Source: Brenneria rubrifaciens (lineage in GTDB: Bacteria; Pseudomonadota; Gammaproteobacteria; Enterobacterales; Enterobacteriaceae). From it: 64,000 nucleotides of DNA. The translations under genes were made by a program, and so were the position numbers. Below are positions 9,681 through 20,780 of the stretch, piece by piece; position 1 is the stretch's first letter; every line of letters starts with the position of its first letter. The notes under the pieces were generated by a model. The model did no database searches, was not told the DNA's origin, and saw only the letters and a list, made by a program, of their open reading frames with translations. The stretch lies in assembly GCF_005484945.1 (NCBI RefSeq), contig NZ_CP034035.1:62001-126000 (forward strand). The letters are read 5' to 3'.

Positions 9681-10445
9681 ATGAACGTGAAGCAAGTACA
9701 GCGGCATGACGCCATTATCGAACTGGTGCGTCGTCAAGGTTACGTCAGCACGGAAGAACTGGTAGAACATTTTGCGGTGAGCCCGCAAACGATTCGCCGC
9801 GATCTGAACGATTTGGCCGAGCAAAATAGAATACACCGTCACCACGGTGGGGCGGCGCTGCCTTCAAGTTCGGTAAATACCGCTTATCATGATCGGAAAA
9901 TGATGTGGTCTGATGAAAAAGCACGCATTGCGCGCCGGGTCGCCAGCCAGATCCCCGACGGCGCCACGCTGTTCATTGATATCGGCACCACGCCGGAAGC
10001 GGTGGCTCATGCGCTGATGCGGCACAGAGGGCTGCGGGTCGTCACCAATAATCTGAATGTGGCGATGTTGTTGACGGCAAAAGAGGATTTTCGTTTGATA
10101 CTGGCGGGTGGTGAAGTGCGTACCCGCGACGGCGGCATTATGGGCGAAGCGACGCTGGATTTTATCTCTCAGTTTCGTTTGGATTTCGGTATCTTGGGCA
10201 TCAGCGGCATTGACATGGATGGCTCATTGCTGGAGTTTGACTACCATGAAGTTCGTACCAAGCGAGCCATTATTGAAAACTCGCGTTGCGTCATGCTGGT
10301 GACGGATCATTCCAAGTTTGGTCGGAATGCCATGGTGAATTTAGGCAACATGGATTTGATCGATTACCTTTTTACCGATCGACCACCGCCACCCAGCGTG
10401 CAAGAAATTATCGAACAACATAAGGTGCAGTTGGAGTTGTGCTGA
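9681..10445 (+). CDS. glpR: Glycerol-3-phosphate regulon repressor GlpR (DeoR family)
   Basis: The product has 254 residues. An N-terminal DeoR winged helix (VSTEELVEHFAVSPQTIRRDL) is followed by a sugar-phosphate sensor domain with IDIGTTPEAVAHAL, GGEVRTRDGG and DHSKFGR. In E. coli it represses glp operons until glycerol-3-phosphate binds. The C-terminus VQLELC matches E. coli. It sits after glpG and only 44 bases before malP. glpD, glpK and glpF are not in this window. Confidence 0.95.
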   Translation: MNVKQVQRHDAIIELVRRQGYVSTEELVEHFAVSPQTIRRDLNDLAEQNRIHRHHGGAALPSSSVNTAYHDRKMMWSDEKARIARRVASQIPDGATLFIDIGTTPEAVAHALMRHRGLRVVTNNLNVAMLLTAKEDFRLILAGGEVRTRDGGIMGEATLDFISQFRLDFGILGISGIDMDGSLLEFDYHEVRTKRAIIENSRCVMLVTDHSKFGRNAMVNLGNMDLIDYLFTDRPPPPSVQEIIEQHKVQLELC

Positions 10446-10489
10446 TCCAGGCGTGCCTTTTTCCGTGACGGATCAGAGGGGGAGGCATC

Positions 10490-12931
10490 ATGTCGTCGTT
10501 TTTATCTGTGCAATCTTTTTCATTCAATGCGCCCCAATTTGCCGCCGCCTTGTTACGCCAGCGGCAATATTACGGAGTCGCCTCTCTCACTCTGCTGTCC
10601 CCGGAACAGCGCTGGCGTACCGTCAGCCTGGCGCTGGCTGAACAACTGGCCGCGCAGCCGTTTCTCCCCGCGCTCCGCGCCGATACATTTGACAGGCCGC
10701 CATCGCGTCACGTTAATTACCTGTCGATGGAGTTTCTTCCCGGTCGGCTGACGGGCAATAACCTGCTGAATCTGGGCTGGTACGACGATACCGCGGCGGT
10801 GCTGGTCGAACAGGGTATTAGCCTGAGCGATGTGCTGGAGCAGGAGAGCGATCCCGGTTTGGGCAACGGCGGTCTGGGGCGGCTGGCGTCCTGCTTTCTG
10901 GATTCGATGGCGACTGTCGGGCAGGCCGCCACGGGATATGGCCTGAATTATCAGTACGGGCTGTTCCGTCAGCATTTCTCGCAGGGACAGCAGCAGGAGA
11001 CGCCCGATGACTGGCATCGCGATAGTTATCCGTGGTTTTTCCAGCGGACGACGCTCGCCGTGAATGTCGGCTTCGGCGGAAAACTGCAAGAGCATGACGA
11101 CGGTAGCAAGTCCTGGCAGCCTGATTTTTTCTTTCGAGGCGAGGCCTGTGATTTGCCGGTGATTGGCTATCGCAATGGCGTTACGCAACCGTTGCGCCTC
11201 TGGCAAGCGACCCACTGTCACCCGTTTGATCTGACGTTGTTCAACGCAGGGCGCTACCTTAAAGCTGAGCAGGCCGGCATCTCGGCCGCCAGTCTGACCA
11301 AGGTGCTCTATCCGAACGATAACCATGCGGCGGGTAAACGCCTGCGGCTGATGCAGCAATATTTTCAATGCGCCTGTTCCGTGGCTGATATCCTGCGCAG
11401 GCATCTGAACGCCGGAAGAGGGCTGTCCGAACTGCCCGATTACGAGGTGATCCAGCTCAACGACACCCATCCGGCGCTGGCGATCCCTGAATTGATGCGT
11501 CTGCTGCTGGACGAACACAGGCTGAGCTGGGATGAAGCCTGGTCGATAACCGGGCGCACGTTTGCCTATACCAACCATACGCTGATGCCGGAGGCGTTGG
11601 AGCGCTGGGATGAGCGTTTGTTTGGCCGGCTGCTGCCCCGTCATCTCTCCCTCATACGGCAAATTGACGCGTGGTTCAAAACGCAGGTAGAAGAGGCATG
11701 GCCGGGCGACCGGCGGATATGGGCGAAACTTGCCGTCCGCCATCAGCGGCAAATCCGCATGGCTAATCTGTGCGTGATAAGCTGCTTTGCGGTCAATGGC
11801 GTGGCGGCGCTGCATTCTGAACTGGTGGTGAAAGACCTGTTCCCGGAATATCACCACCTGTGGCCGGCAAAATTCCATAACGTCACCAACGGTATTACCC
11901 CCCGGCGCTGGCTGAAACAGTGCAACCCGGCGCTGTCGGCGCTGATTGACGAGACGTTACAGACGGAGTGGGTCAACGATTTGCCCGTCTTGCAGGGGCT
12001 GGAACCCTACTCGGAGGATGCCGGATTCCGTGAGCGTTACCGGCAGATCAAACATGACAATAAAGTGCGTCTGGCGGATCACCTCAAGCAGCATTTTGGC
12101 GTCATGCTTGACCCGAACGCACTATTTGATGTGCAGATCAAACGGTTGCATGAATATAAACGTCAGCATTTGAACCTGCTGTATATTCTTTCGCTGTATC
12201 GTCAATTGCGCGATAACCCGCATCTGGATATAGTGCCGCGCGTCTTTCTGTTCGGCGCCAAAGCCGCGCCGGGCTATATGCTGGCAAAGAATATTATTTA
12301 CGCCATCAACCAGGTTGCAGAGAGAATTAATCGGGACCGCCGCTGTCATGAACGACTCAAAGTGGTGTTTCTTCCCGACTACCGCGTGTCGCTGGCTGAA
12401 CGTATGATTCCCGCCGCTGATGTGTCTGAGCAAATTTCGACGGCAGGTAAAGAAGCGTCCGGTACGGGCAACATGAAACTGGCGCTGAATGGCGCGCTGA
12501 CGGTGGGCACGCTGGATGGCGCCAACGTTGAGATGGCGCAGCAGGTTGGCGCGGAAAACATGTTCATCTTCGGTCATACGGTGGAGCAGGTAAAAGCTTT
12601 GCAGGCTCAGGGGTACGTGCCGTCGGACTACATTGCAAAGACGCCGTTGTTAGGTGAAATATTGGCTGAACTGGCCAGCGGCGCTTTCAGCCGGGGAGAT
12701 AAGCAAGCATTTGCACCATTATTGAATAGCCTGTTGAAAGCGGGCGACCCTTATATGTTAATGGCCGATTTTTCCCCGTACTGTCAGGTACAGCAGCAGG
12801 TGGAGGCGGGATACCGCGAGCCGGATGAATGGACGTGTCGTTGTGTGCTTAATACCGCCAGAATGGGGATGTTCAGCTCGGATAGGGCAATTCGTGACTA
12901 CCAGAAGCGCATTTGGCAAGTGTGTCGTTGA
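10490..12931 (+). CDS. malP: Maltodextrin phosphorylase MalP
   Basis: The product has 813 residues (797 in E. coli) and is a GT35 alpha-glucan phosphorylase that releases glucose-1-phosphate from maltodextrins with pyridoxal phosphate. Visible marks are [46 protein letters not shown] and the cofactor-lysine region [16 protein letters not shown]. The family fit to MalP is closer than to GlgP. A GGGGGAGG ribosome site precedes the ATG. The gap to glpR is 44 bases, too little for the long MalT-dependent promoter seen in E. coli, so co-transcription with glpR is possible. malQ follows directly. Confidence 0.93.
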   Translation: MSSFLSVQSFSFNAPQFAAALLRQRQYYGVASLTLLSPEQRWRTVSLALAEQLAAQPFLPALRADTFDRPPSRHVNYLSMEFLPGRLTGNNLLNLGWYDDTAAVLVEQGISLSDVLEQESDPGLGNGGLGRLASCFLDSMATVGQAATGYGLNYQYGLFRQHFSQGQQQETPDDWHRDSYPWFFQRTTLAVNVGFGGKLQEHDDGSKSWQPDFFFRGEACDLPVIGYRNGVTQPLRLWQATHCHPFDLTLFNAGRYLKAEQAGISAASLTKVLYPNDNHAAGKRLRLMQQYFQCACSVADILRRHLNAGRGLSELPDYEVIQLNDTHPALAIPELMRLLLDEHRLSWDEAWSITGRTFAYTNHTLMPEALERWDERLFGRLLPRHLSLIRQIDAWFKTQVEEAWPGDRRIWAKLAVRHQRQIRMANLCVISCFAVNGVAALHSELVVKDLFPEYHHLWPAKFHNVTNGITPRRWLKQCNPALSALIDETLQTEWVNDLPVLQGLEPYSEDAGFRERYRQIKHDNKVRLADHLKQHFGVMLDPNALFDVQIKRLHEYKRQHLNLLYILSLYRQLRDNPHLDIVPRVFLFGAKAAPGYMLAKNIIYAINQVAERINRDRRCHERLKVVFLPDYRVSLAERMIPAADVSEQISTAGKEASGTGNMKLALNGALTVGTLDGANVEMAQQVGAENMFIFGHTVEQVKALQAQGYVPSDYIAKTPLLGEILAELASGAFSRGDKQAFAPLLNSLLKAGDPYMLMADFSPYCQVQQQVEAGYREPDEWTCRCVLNTARMGMFSSDRAIRDYQKRIWQVCR

Positions 12932-12954
12932 GAAAATGGAAGAGGGTATTCAAG

Positions 12955-15018
12955 GTGGATAAACCGGCAATCCAGCAGACAGGTATTGCAGAAAAATATA
13001 CAGATGCCTACGGCAATGAACATCTTGTCGAGGCACCGATCAGGGATAAGCTTCTGGCGATGATGGATGTGTCTGGAAGTGAGGATGCGCCTTTGCCTCC
13101 GGTAAAAGTTTTTCTTCAGGGACGGCACGCCGTTATTGCAATTACCGGCAGCGGCGAATTTGACTGGGTGCTGATGTATGAAAACGGTGGACAGGTTCAG
13201 GGGCGGATGACGGGCGGGACGATGCTGTCGCTCCCGGCGGCCCTGCCCCTTGGATATCACCATCTGACGCTAACGCAGGCGGATCGGCGCTGGTCGTGCC
13301 GAATTATCGTGGCGCCGCCGCGCTGCTATGAGCCGGATGCCATTCAGCAGGGCAAACGCTGGTGGGGCGTTACCGTCCAACTTTACACGCTGCGCTCACA
13401 AACTAACTGGGGCATTGGCGATTTTGGTGATTTGCGCCAGTTGGTCGAGCAGATTGCCCGCCGTGGCGGTGTGTACGTCGGCCTCAATCCGCTGCACTCT
13501 CTGTATCCGGCCAATCCTGAAGCGGCCAGCCCTTATAGCCCTTCTTCCCGCCACTGGCTGAACGTGATTTATATCGATGTTAACCGGGTGGACGATTTTC
13601 AGCAGAGCATTGAAGCACAGCAGTGGTGGCGGCTTGAGGATACCCAGCATGCGATAACGACGCTGCGCGCGGCGCGCTGGGTCAAGTATGAATCGGTGAT
13701 GACGCTGAAACTCACCGCGCTGCGGCTGGCCTTTCGCTATTTTAACAACCGGAGTTCGCTAGATCCGCGGATCGCCGCGTTCCGCCAGTTTGTGTTCAAC
13801 GGCGGGCAGAGTTTACAGTTGCAGGCCACCTTTGATGCATTACAGGCTTACCTGAAACGTCAGGGCGACAACTATGCGGACTGGAACCAGTGGCCCGCCC
13901 GGTATCATGATGTGCACGGCGAGACGGTGAAGTCCTTTCGCCAGGAGCACGCTGATGAGATTACGTTTTATTGTTGGCTGCAATGGCTGGCTTACGAGCA
14001 GTTGGCGGAGTGCTTTGCCCACAGTAAACAGCTCGGCTTGCCGATTGGTCTGTATCGCGATTTGGCAGTCGGCGTGGCGCAGGGTGGCGCGGAAACCTGG
14101 GACGAACGTCAGCTTTACTGCCTGGAAGCCTCCATCGGCGCACCGCCCGATCCGCTGGGGCCGCAAGGACAAAACTGGCAACTGGCGCCGATGAATCCCA
14201 ACATGATGCAGACTCGCGGCTATCAGCCTTTTATTGATGTGTTACGCAGCAATATGGCGCATTGTGGCGCGCTGCGCATCGATCATGTGATGGCGTTGCT
14301 GCGGCTGTGGTGGATACCCAAGCCGGAATCCGCAGTGAACGGGGCTTATGTTTATTATCCGGTGGATGACCTGCTGGCTGTGCTGGCGCTTGAGAGTCAG
14401 CGAAACCGTTGTCTGGTGATCGGCGAGGATTTAGGAACGGTGCCGAAAGAGATTGTCAGCAAGTTGCAGGATTTCGGGGTGTATTCTTATAAAGTGCTGT
14501 TCTTTGAGAAGGATGATAAAAACGTTTTCCGTTCGCCCGCTGACTACCCTCGTCAGTCAATGGCGACCATCACGACGCACGATCTGCCTACGTTGCGCGG
14601 CTTCTGGCAGGCGGTGGATTTGTCGCTGGGCAAAGATCTGGGGTTGTATCCGAACCCTGAGCGCTTACAAGAGCAGATCCAACTGCGTGAAAACGTCAAG
14701 CAGGGGTTGTTGGATACGCTGCATCGGAACGGTCTGTTGCCGCAGAGAGTGGGGCGAAATTCCGCGTTGACGACCATGGGCGCGCCGCTTAATCGGGGCG
14801 TTCAGCGTTACATCGCCGACAGCGCCAGCGCGCTGGTGGGTTTTCAACTCGAAGACTGGCTGGATATGGCGACGCCGGTCAACGTACCCGGCACCCATCA
14901 GTCGTATCCCAACTGGCGGCGTAAGCTGACCCGTACGCTGGAATCCATCTTTTCCGATCGTTATCTGGAACGGCTGATCCGGGATATAGATTTACGGCGC
15001 GGCGTGCCCGTGAAGTGA
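12955..15018 (+). CDS. malQ: 4-alpha-glucanotransferase (amylomaltase) MalQ
   Basis: GH77 enzyme that transfers glucan chains between maltodextrins and feeds MalP. The chosen start is the GTG at 12955 (VDKPAIQQTG), with GGAAGAGGG about 9 bases upstream. A TTG at 12928 overlapping the malP stop is the alternative. About 687 residues, near the E. coli length of 694. Marks are SPYSPSSRHWLNVIYID, GLYRDLAVGVAQGGAE, the catalytic regions RIDHVMALLRLWW and VIGEDLGTVP, and TTHDLPTLRG. It is 23 bases from malP and in the same unit. Confidence 0.93.
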   Translation: MDKPAIQQTGIAEKYTDAYGNEHLVEAPIRDKLLAMMDVSGSEDAPLPPVKVFLQGRHAVIAITGSGEFDWVLMYENGGQVQGRMTGGTMLSLPAALPLGYHHLTLTQADRRWSCRIIVAPPRCYEPDAIQQGKRWWGVTVQLYTLRSQTNWGIGDFGDLRQLVEQIARRGGVYVGLNPLHSLYPANPEAASPYSPSSRHWLNVIYIDVNRVDDFQQSIEAQQWWRLEDTQHAITTLRAARWVKYESVMTLKLTALRLAFRYFNNRSSLDPRIAAFRQFVFNGGQSLQLQATFDALQAYLKRQGDNYADWNQWPARYHDVHGETVKSFRQEHADEITFYCWLQWLAYEQLAECFAHSKQLGLPIGLYRDLAVGVAQGGAETWDERQLYCLEASIGAPPDPLGPQGQNWQLAPMNPNMMQTRGYQPFIDVLRSNMAHCGALRIDHVMALLRLWWIPKPESAVNGAYVYYPVDDLLAVLALESQRNRCLVIGEDLGTVPKEIVSKLQDFGVYSYKVLFFEKDDKNVFRSPADYPRQSMATITTHDLPTLRGFWQAVDLSLGKDLGLYPNPERLQEQIQLRENVKQGLLDTLHRNGLLPQRVGRNSALTTMGAPLNRGVQRYIADSASALVGFQLEDWLDMATPVNVPGTHQSYPNWRRKLTRTLESIFSDRYLERLIRDIDLRRGVPVK

Positions 15019-15243
15019 TGTTGTTTTCCCTCCGGCGTAAAAGCGCTATGAGGCGGATATGTCTCAGGCTAAGCCGTACGGAAATAAACGTAGCTGGACG
15101 CGCCAGCTTTGAGGCATTTAACGTGCCGATAAGGTGCGTGTTAGCCTAAAGTTTGAAAAATGAATCTTGGATTGAAGAAACCGGAAAGATCGCTGTCTCA
15201 GGTCCAGGCGCATCGCTCCCAGACCGTCAATAATTGACAAAGA

Positions 15244-15819
15244 TCAGTAGTAAGAGTGCTCGCCGCGCTGGTGCTCGGTGAGGTCGCGAACGCCTTTCAA
15301 CTCAGGGAATTTTTGCAGCAGTTCTTTCTCAATCCCTTCTTTCAGCGTGTAGTCGACCATTGAACAGCCATTACAGCCGCCGCCGAATTGCAGGATCGCC
15401 AGACCATCGTCGGTGATTTCCATCAAGGTGACTTTGCCGCCGTGACCTGCCAATTGCGGGTTAATCTGTGATTGCAATACATATTCCACACGCTCAATCA
15501 GCGGCGCGTCGTCGTCCACTTTTCGCATCTTTGCGTTTGGCGCTTTCAGCGTCAGTTGAGAACCTAACTGATCGGTTACAAAGTCGATTTCAGCGTCTTC
15601 CAGATAAGGGGCGCTGAGCTCGTCCACATACGCGGAAATTTTTTCGAATTTCAGTTCGGTATCGCTGGCTTCCACGGCATCCGGCGGGCAATAAGACACG
15701 CCGCACTCCGCATTCGGGGTGCCGGGATTAATGACGAAAACACGAATCTGTGTACCTTCTTCCTGTTTTGCCAGCAGTTTCACAAAGTGTTCCTGCGCAG
15801 CGTCAGTAATACGGATCAT
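15244..15819 (-). CDS. nfuA: Fe-S cluster carrier protein NfuA
   Basis: The product has 191 residues, exactly the E. coli length, from [12 protein letters not shown]; the nine extra in-frame codons upstream are not conserved. It has an N-terminal degenerate A-type scaffold domain (lacking two of the usual cysteines) and a C-terminal Nfu domain with the cluster-binding GGGCNGCSM pair (Cys149 and Cys152). It delivers 4Fe-4S clusters to targets under oxidative or iron stress. gntX lies just upstream on the same strand, 60 bases away. Confidence 0.96.
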   Translation of the reverse strand: MIRITDAAQEHFVKLLAKQEEGTQIRVFVINPGTPNAECGVSYCPPDAVEASDTELKFEKISAYVDELSAPYLEDAEIDFVTDQLGSQLTLKAPNAKMRKVDDDAPLIERVEYVLQSQINPQLAGHGGKVTLMEITDDGLAILQFGGGCNGCSMVDYTLKEGIEKELLQKFPELKGVRDLTEHQRGEHSYY

Positions 15820-15879
15820 AATAGTAAACTCAATGGTTGACTGCACTTATTGGTTATAATACGCCCATCCTCCCCCGAA

Positions 15880-16581
15880 CTACAAGGTGCGGCACAAACA
15901 CCACACCTCAACGCGGCTCGCGCCTTGAGCCAGCAGCAAGCGGCTGATTTCCGCGGCGGTACTGCCCGTCGTGACCACATCGTCCAGTAGCACGACCTGC
16001 TTGCCCGTCAACGACGCCGGACAGACAAACGCCCCCCGCAGATTTTTACGCCGCGCGCCGGCGCTGAGCGTTTGCTGAATGCGGGTTTGGCGCAGACGGC
16101 GAATCGCCCGCGGCGCATAGGCGCAACCCAGCCAATATGCCAGAGGTCGCGCCAACAGTTCCGTTTGGTTAAAGCCGCGCAACCACTGACGCCTTCTATG
16201 CAGAGGCACGGTAACCAGAACGTCAGGTCGGCATGATGGCGCGGTCGACCGCAAGGCGTACTCCCGGTGGTTGCTCAACCAGGCTAACAAAATCTGTCGG
16301 GCCAGGACGGAAGCCAGCTCCGTTTTACCATGAAATTTAAACAGTTTCAGCAGCGTGTTGAATGGCGGAGTGTAGTCTCCAACAAAAGTTATCGCCTGCC
16401 ACGGCGGTGGTCGTCGCAGACAGCGGCCGCATTGTCGGGTCGGATCGGCGGCCGGCAGGCCGCAGCGAGGACAACACAAGGGGCGGGGAGGCAAATGACG
16501 TTGGCAAAACGAGCAGATACCGTGTTGACTATGATAAAGCGGTAATCGGCATAGCCAGCAGTGGGCAGCGATGGTTAACAT
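15880..16581 (-). CDS. gntX: Phosphoribosyltransferase-domain protein GntX (ComF family)
   Basis: The product has 233 residues from MLTIAAHCWLCRLPL; the long upstream extension of the frame overlaps bioH and is not part of the gene. An N-terminal zinc ribbon has four CxxC-type pairs (CWLC, CSFC, CPRC, CGRC). A C-terminal PRT-like domain has the PRPP motif VVLLDDVVTTGSTAAEI and ends VEVWCLCRTL as in E. coli. ComF relatives serve in DNA uptake. In E. coli the gene was named for gluconate uptake, but its role is not firmly known. It is divergent from bioH with 55 bases between the starts. Confidence 0.92.
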   Translation of the reverse strand: MLTIAAHCWLCRLPLYHSQHGICSFCQRHLPPRPLCCPRCGLPAADPTRQCGRCLRRPPPWQAITFVGDYTPPFNTLLKLFKFHGKTELASVLARQILLAWLSNHREYALRSTAPSCRPDVLVTVPLHRRRQWLRGFNQTELLARPLAYWLGCAYAPRAIRRLRQTRIQQTLSAGARRKNLRGAFVCPASLTGKQVVLLDDVVTTGSTAAEISRLLLAQGASRVEVWCLCRTL

Positions 16582-16636
16582 AGCGTTTTCCCTGAAATGA
16601 TAAAGACGTGCGTTCCCGAAGGCAGGAAGATAACTG

Positions 16637-17404
16637 ATGACATCGTTGTATTGGCAGACTGAAGGCTCAGGAAAAACGGAACTTGTGCTGCTGCACGGCT
16701 GGGGACTGAATGCCCAGGTTTGGCATTGCATTTCATCGCGGCTGGCGTCGCATTTTCGCCTGCATCTGGTGGATCTGCCCGGCTATGGTAGAAGTCAGGG
16801 GTTCGGTCCTTTATCGTTGGCAGCGATGGCGGACATTGTTCTGGCGCAGGCGCCGGCGCGAGCCTTCTGGCTTGGGTGGTCGCTCGGCGGTCTGGTTGCC
16901 AGTCAGGTGGCGTTAAGTGCGCCGCAGCGGGTGACGGGGCTGGTGACGGTGGCGTCATCCCCCTGTTTTAGTGCGCGGGATGACTGGCCGGGTATCAAAC
17001 CGGAGGTGTTGCATGGATTTCAGCATCAGCTCAGCGATGATTTTCAACGTACGGTCGAGCGATTTCTGGCTTTGCAAACGCTGGGGACGAACAGCGCCCG
17101 GCAGGACGCCCGTTTATTAAAACGCGTGGTGCTGGAGTACCCCATGCCGCCAGTTGACGTGCTGAATGGCGGGCTGGAGATCCTCCGCCAGGTGGACTTG
17201 CGTCAACCGCTGGCCTCGCTGCCGCTGCCATTCCTGCGGCTGTATGGCGCGCTGGATGGGCTGGTGCCGCGTAAGGTGGCCGGTTTGCTGGATGAACGCT
17301 GGCCGAACTCGTCATCCTGCGTGATCCCTAAAGCGGCGCACGCGCCGTTTATTTCCCACCCTGGGGCGTTTGTTGAGGCGGTAACGGCGTTTGCTGACGT
17401 ATAA
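16637..17404 (+). CDS. bioH: Pimeloyl-[acyl-carrier protein] methyl ester esterase BioH
   Basis: The product has 255 residues (256 in E. coli). It is an alpha/beta hydrolase that removes the methyl group from pimeloyl-ACP methyl ester to finish the pimelate step of biotin synthesis. The nucleophile elbow is GWSLGG with Ser82. The oxyanion region LLHGWGLN, the acid region [10 protein letters not shown] and the histidine in [11 protein letters not shown] are all present. It stands alone, divergent from gntX, and separate from the bio operon as in other enterics. Confidence 0.95.
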   Translation: MTSLYWQTEGSGKTELVLLHGWGLNAQVWHCISSRLASHFRLHLVDLPGYGRSQGFGPLSLAAMADIVLAQAPARAFWLGWSLGGLVASQVALSAPQRVTGLVTVASSPCFSARDDWPGIKPEVLHGFQHQLSDDFQRTVERFLALQTLGTNSARQDARLLKRVVLEYPMPPVDVLNGGLEILRQVDLRQPLASLPLPFLRLYGALDGLVPRKVAGLLDERWPNSSSCVIPKAAHAPFISHPGAFVEAVTAFADV

Positions 17405-17419
17405 ACGACGATAATTTAC

Positions 17420-17448
17420 ATTTTCTCCTCAATTTCTCCACGATTTCA
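17420..17448 (+). promoter_or_regulatory. Candidate tandem BaeR-type binding repeat upstream of acrD
   Basis: TTTTCTCC (17421-17428) and ATTTCTCC (17432-17439) are direct repeats with starts 11 bases apart, each followed by a CAATTT/CGATTT block. Each 18-base unit matches about 12 positions of the published BaeR box TTTTTCTCCATNATTGGC, counting the N position. E. coli acrD is controlled by BaeR and CpxR. One-helical-turn spacing suits two response-regulator subunits. This was aligned by eye only. Confidence 0.4.
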
Positions 17449-17566
17449 CCAGCCCTTACAGGTAAGGTGTTTAATCACTCTGCGGTCATGAGGTTGGCCT
17501 GCCTCTACCCATATAAGCTGTTCATGAATTCACCACTTCGAAATATGGCTGAGGAGTTTGAAAGAG

Positions 17567-20500
17567 ATGGCAGGTTTTTTTATCGATCGCCCGATTTTTG
17601 CGTGGGTGCTGGCTATTCTTCTCTGCCTGTGCGGTATGCTGGCGATTAAAGCGCTGCCTCTTGAACAGTATCCTGATCTCGCGCCGCCCAGCGTGCGCAT
17701 CACCGCCAACTACCCTGGCGCGTCGGCGCAGACCCTTGAAAACACCGTTACGCAGGTTATCGAGCAGAGTATGACAGGGTTGGATAACCTGATGTACATG
17801 ACTTCTGAGAGCAGCGGCACCGGGCAAGCCAGAATCACGCTCACGTTTGATGCCGGCACTAATCCCAATGAAGCCCGCCAGCAGGTGCAAAACCAGTTAC
17901 AGTCCGCCATTCGTAAACTCCCGCAGGATGTGCAGCAGCAAGGTGTAACGGTCAGTAAGACCGGCGAAACCAATATTCTGATGATTGCGTTTGTGTCTAC
18001 CGACGGCAGTATGGATAAACAGGACATCGCCGATTATGTGGCGACCAATATTCAGGAGCCCATCAGCCGTATCAGCGGCGTGGGGGAAGTGGACGCCTAC
18101 GGGTCGCAGTATGCGATGCGCATCTGGCTTAATCCGCATAAGATGGTGGATTACGCCCTGACCACCGAAGATGTGGTGCAAACCATCGAGTCGCAGAACA
18201 GCCAGGTTTCGGTGGGGCAGGTGGGCGGTGTGCCGTCGGTGGATAACCAGGCGCTCAATGCCGCCATCAATGCCCAGTCGTTGCTACAGACGCCGCAGCA
18301 GTTTCGCGATATCACCCTGCGAGTGAATCAGGATGGTTCCGCTGTGACGCTGGGCGATGTGGCGGAGGTGGAGCTGGGCGCCGAGCGTTATGATTTCCTC
18401 AGCCGCTATAACGGTCAGGCCGCCTCCGGGCTGGGAGTAAAGCTCGCCTCCGGAGCCAACGAGCTGGAGACGGATAAGCGCGTCAGGGCGCGTATCGCGG
18501 AGCTGTCGGCCTATTTTCCGCACGGGCTGGAAGCCAGAATCGCTTTTGAAACCTCTCCTTTTGTCAAAGCCTCCATCACCGATGTGGTGAAAACCCTGTT
18601 CGAAGCGATTCTGTTGGTTTTTCTGGTGATGTACCTGTTTTTGCAAAATTTTCGCGCCACGCTGATCCCGACTATCGCGGTGCCGGTGGTGTTGCTCGGG
18701 ACGTTTGCCGTGCTTTATCTCTGCGGATTCAGCCTGAACACTCTGACCATGTTTGCGATGGTGCTGGCCATCGGCCTGCTGGTGGACGATGCCATTGTGG
18801 TGGTGGAGAACGTCGAACGGGTGATGAGCGAGGAAGGACTTTCGCCGCGAGAAGCGACACGCAAATCGATGGGGCAGGTGCAAGGCGCATTGGTGGGGAT
18901 TGCGCTGGTGCTGTCGGCGGTGTTTGTGCCGATGGCGTTTTTTGGCGGCACCACCGGGGCGATCTACCGCCAGTTTTCAATTACCATCGTGACCTCTATG
19001 ATTCTGTCGGTGCTGGTGGCGATGATCCTGACGCCCGCGCTGTGCGCCACCCTGCTCAAGCCGCTTGCCAAAGGTCAGCATCACGGCCGTAAGGGATTTT
19101 TTGGCTGGTTCAACCGCAGTTTCACCCGCAATGCGCTGCGCTATGAGCGAGGCGTGGGCAACATTCTGGTTAACGGCGGTCGCTGGCTGCTGCTTTATCT
19201 GGGCATTATCGGCATTATGGCGTTCCTGTTTCTCAAACTGCCGACCTCTTTTCTGCCACAGGAAGATCGGGCTATTTTCACCACCCAGGTGCAACTGCCG
19301 CCGGGCGCGACGCAGCAGCAAACCCTACAGGTGGTCAACAAGATCGAGCAATATTACCTCACGCAAGAAAAAGACAACGTGACATCGGTCTTTTCCACGA
19401 TCGGTTCCGGGCCGGGCGGCAACGGGCAAAATGTGGCGCGCCTGTTTGTCCGGCTCAAGGATTGGAGTGAGCGTTCTGGCTCGGAGCGCAGTGCGTTTGC
19501 CATTATCGAACGCGCCACCCGGGCATTTCGCGACATCAGCGAAGCGCGGGTCATCGCCAGTAGCCCGCCGTCCATCAACGGATTGGGCAACTCGGCGGGG
19601 TTCGCCATGCAGTTGCAGGATCACGCCGGGCTGGGACATGAACAGTTTATGCAGGCGCGAGATCAACTGTTGAACATGGCCGGGGAGAATGCCGATTTGA
19701 CGCGCGTACGTCATAACGGTCTGGACGACAGCGCACAGTTGCGGATTCATATCGATCAACGCAAGGCGCGGGCATTGGGCGTCTCGGTTGACGATATCAA
19801 CAACACGCTGAAAACCGGCTGGGGTTCTACCTATGTGAATGATTTTCTTGACCGCGGGCGGGTGAAAAAGGTCTATGTTCAGGCGGCGGCGAAGTACCGC
19901 ATGCTACCGGATGATGTGAGTAAGTGGTACGTCCGCAACAGCAGCGGGGGCATGGTGCCCTTCAGCGCGTTTGCGCAGACGGTCTGGGAGACCGGCTCCC
20001 CCCGGCTGGAGCGCTATAATGGCTACGCATCGCTGGAGATTGTCGGGGAGGCCGCGCCGGGCGTCAGTACCGGTACAGCTATGGATATCATGGAATCGCT
20101 GGTGGCCAAATTACCGCCGGGGATCGGGCTGCAATGGACGGGCATGTCCTTTCAGGAACGGCTGACCGGCGCGCAGGCGCCAGCGCTGTATGCGGTTTCG
20201 CTGCTGGTGGTGTTTCTGTGTCTGGCCGCGCTGTATGAAAGCTGGACCATACCTTTCTCGGTGATGCTGGTCGTGCCGCTTGGGGTGCTGGGCGCGCTGG
20301 TTGCTACCTGGGCGCGCGGGCTGGAAAACGATGTGTATTTTCAGGTGGGACTGTTGACGGTGGTCGGGCTTTCTGCAAAGAACGCCATTCTGATTGTGGA
20401 ATTTGCCAACGAAATGAACCAAAAAGGCAAGGATCTGGTTGAAGCGACGCTGGAAGCGTCTCGTCAGCGGCTAAGGCCAATATTGATGACGTCGCTGGCG

Positions 20501-20680
20501 TTTATTTTCGGCGTATTGCCGATGGCGACCAGCGGCGGCGCAGGATCGGCCAGTCAACATGCGGTAGGAACCGGCGTGATCGGCGGGATGGTATCTGCGA
20601 CGTTCCTCGCCATCTTTTTTGTCCCGCTGTTTTTCGTGCTCGTTCGCCGACGTTTCCCGTTGAAAGAGAAGACGCGCTAG
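17567..20680 (+). CDS. acrD: RND multidrug efflux pump AcrD
   Basis: The product has 1037 residues, the exact length of E. coli AcrD, and matches it along its length more closely than AcrB. It begins [19 protein letters not shown]; the ATG at 17567 is preferred to the TTG at 17558 on family alignment, with GAGGAG 10 bases before it. It has twelve membrane helices in two repeats. The proton-relay aspartates in [19 protein letters not shown] and the matching lysine in [14 protein letters not shown] are present. AcrD exports aminoglycosides and anionic compounds using AcrA and TolC encoded elsewhere, which fits the lack of neighbouring partner genes. Confidence 0.93.
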   Translation: MAGFFIDRPIFAWVLAILLCLCGMLAIKALPLEQYPDLAPPSVRITANYPGASAQTLENTVTQVIEQSMTGLDNLMYMTSESSGTGQARITLTFDAGTNPNEARQQVQNQLQSAIRKLPQDVQQQGVTVSKTGETNILMIAFVSTDGSMDKQDIADYVATNIQEPISRISGVGEVDAYGSQYAMRIWLNPHKMVDYALTTEDVVQTIESQNSQVSVGQVGGVPSVDNQALNAAINAQSLLQTPQQFRDITLRVNQDGSAVTLGDVAEVELGAERYDFLSRYNGQAASGLGVKLASGANELETDKRVRARIAELSAYFPHGLEARIAFETSPFVKASITDVVKTLFEAILLVFLVMYLFLQNFRATLIPTIAVPVVLLGTFAVLYLCGFSLNTLTMFAMVLAIGLLVDDAIVVVENVERVMSEEGLSPREATRKSMGQVQGALVGIALVLSAVFVPMAFFGGTTGAIYRQFSITIVTSMILSVLVAMILTPALCATLLKPLAKGQHHGRKGFFGWFNRSFTRNALRYERGVGNILVNGGRWLLLYLGIIGIMAFLFLKLPTSFLPQEDRAIFTTQVQLPPGATQQQTLQVVNKIEQYYLTQEKDNVTSVFSTIGSGPGGNGQNVARLFVRLKDWSERSGSERSAFAIIERATRAFRDISEARVIASSPPSINGLGNSAGFAMQLQDHAGLGHEQFMQARDQLLNMAGENADLTRVRHNGLDDSAQLRIHIDQRKARALGVSVDDINNTLKTGWGSTYVNDFLDRGRVKKVYVQAAAKYRMLPDDVSKWYVRNSSGGMVPFSAFAQTVWETGSPRLERYNGYASLEIVGEAAPGVSTGTAMDIMESLVAKLPPGIGLQWTGMSFQERLTGAQAPALYAVSLLVVFLCLAALYESWTIPFSVMLVVPLGVLGALVATWARGLENDVYFQVGLLTVVGLSAKNAILIVEFANEMNQKGKDLVEATLEASRQRLRPILMTSLAFIFGVLPMATSGGAGSASQHAVGTGVIGGMVSATFLAIFFVPLFFVLVRRRFPLKEKTR

Positions 20681-20712
20681 CCGGGCACGTCCGGCTGGAG
20701 AATTTATGCATC

Positions 20713-20730
20713 AATTCATAAAACTGTAAA
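20713..20730 (+). promoter_or_regulatory. Candidate Pho box before the alkaline phosphatase gene
   Basis: AATTCATAAAACTGTAAA matches the PhoB consensus CTGTCATAAAACTGTAAC at 14 of 18 positions, with the inner CATAAAACTGTAA run perfect. It lies 51 bases before the start codon, a suitable distance for a PhoB-dependent promoter. The function of the downstream gene (phosphate ester hydrolysis) supports it. Confidence 0.6.
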
Positions 20731-20780
20731 AAAAAGTAACTACGTTATCTCCTGCTAATTCTGCAATCAAGGACATCACG

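Noticed and set aside
10553..11878. 441-codon minus-strand frame opposite malP
   Set aside because: Shadow frame; MalP is complete with all phosphorylase motifs on the plus strand.
20679..20696. AGCCGG/CCGGCT hairpin at the acrD stop codon as a terminator
   Set aside because: The stem is short, overlaps the stop codon and has no T tract.
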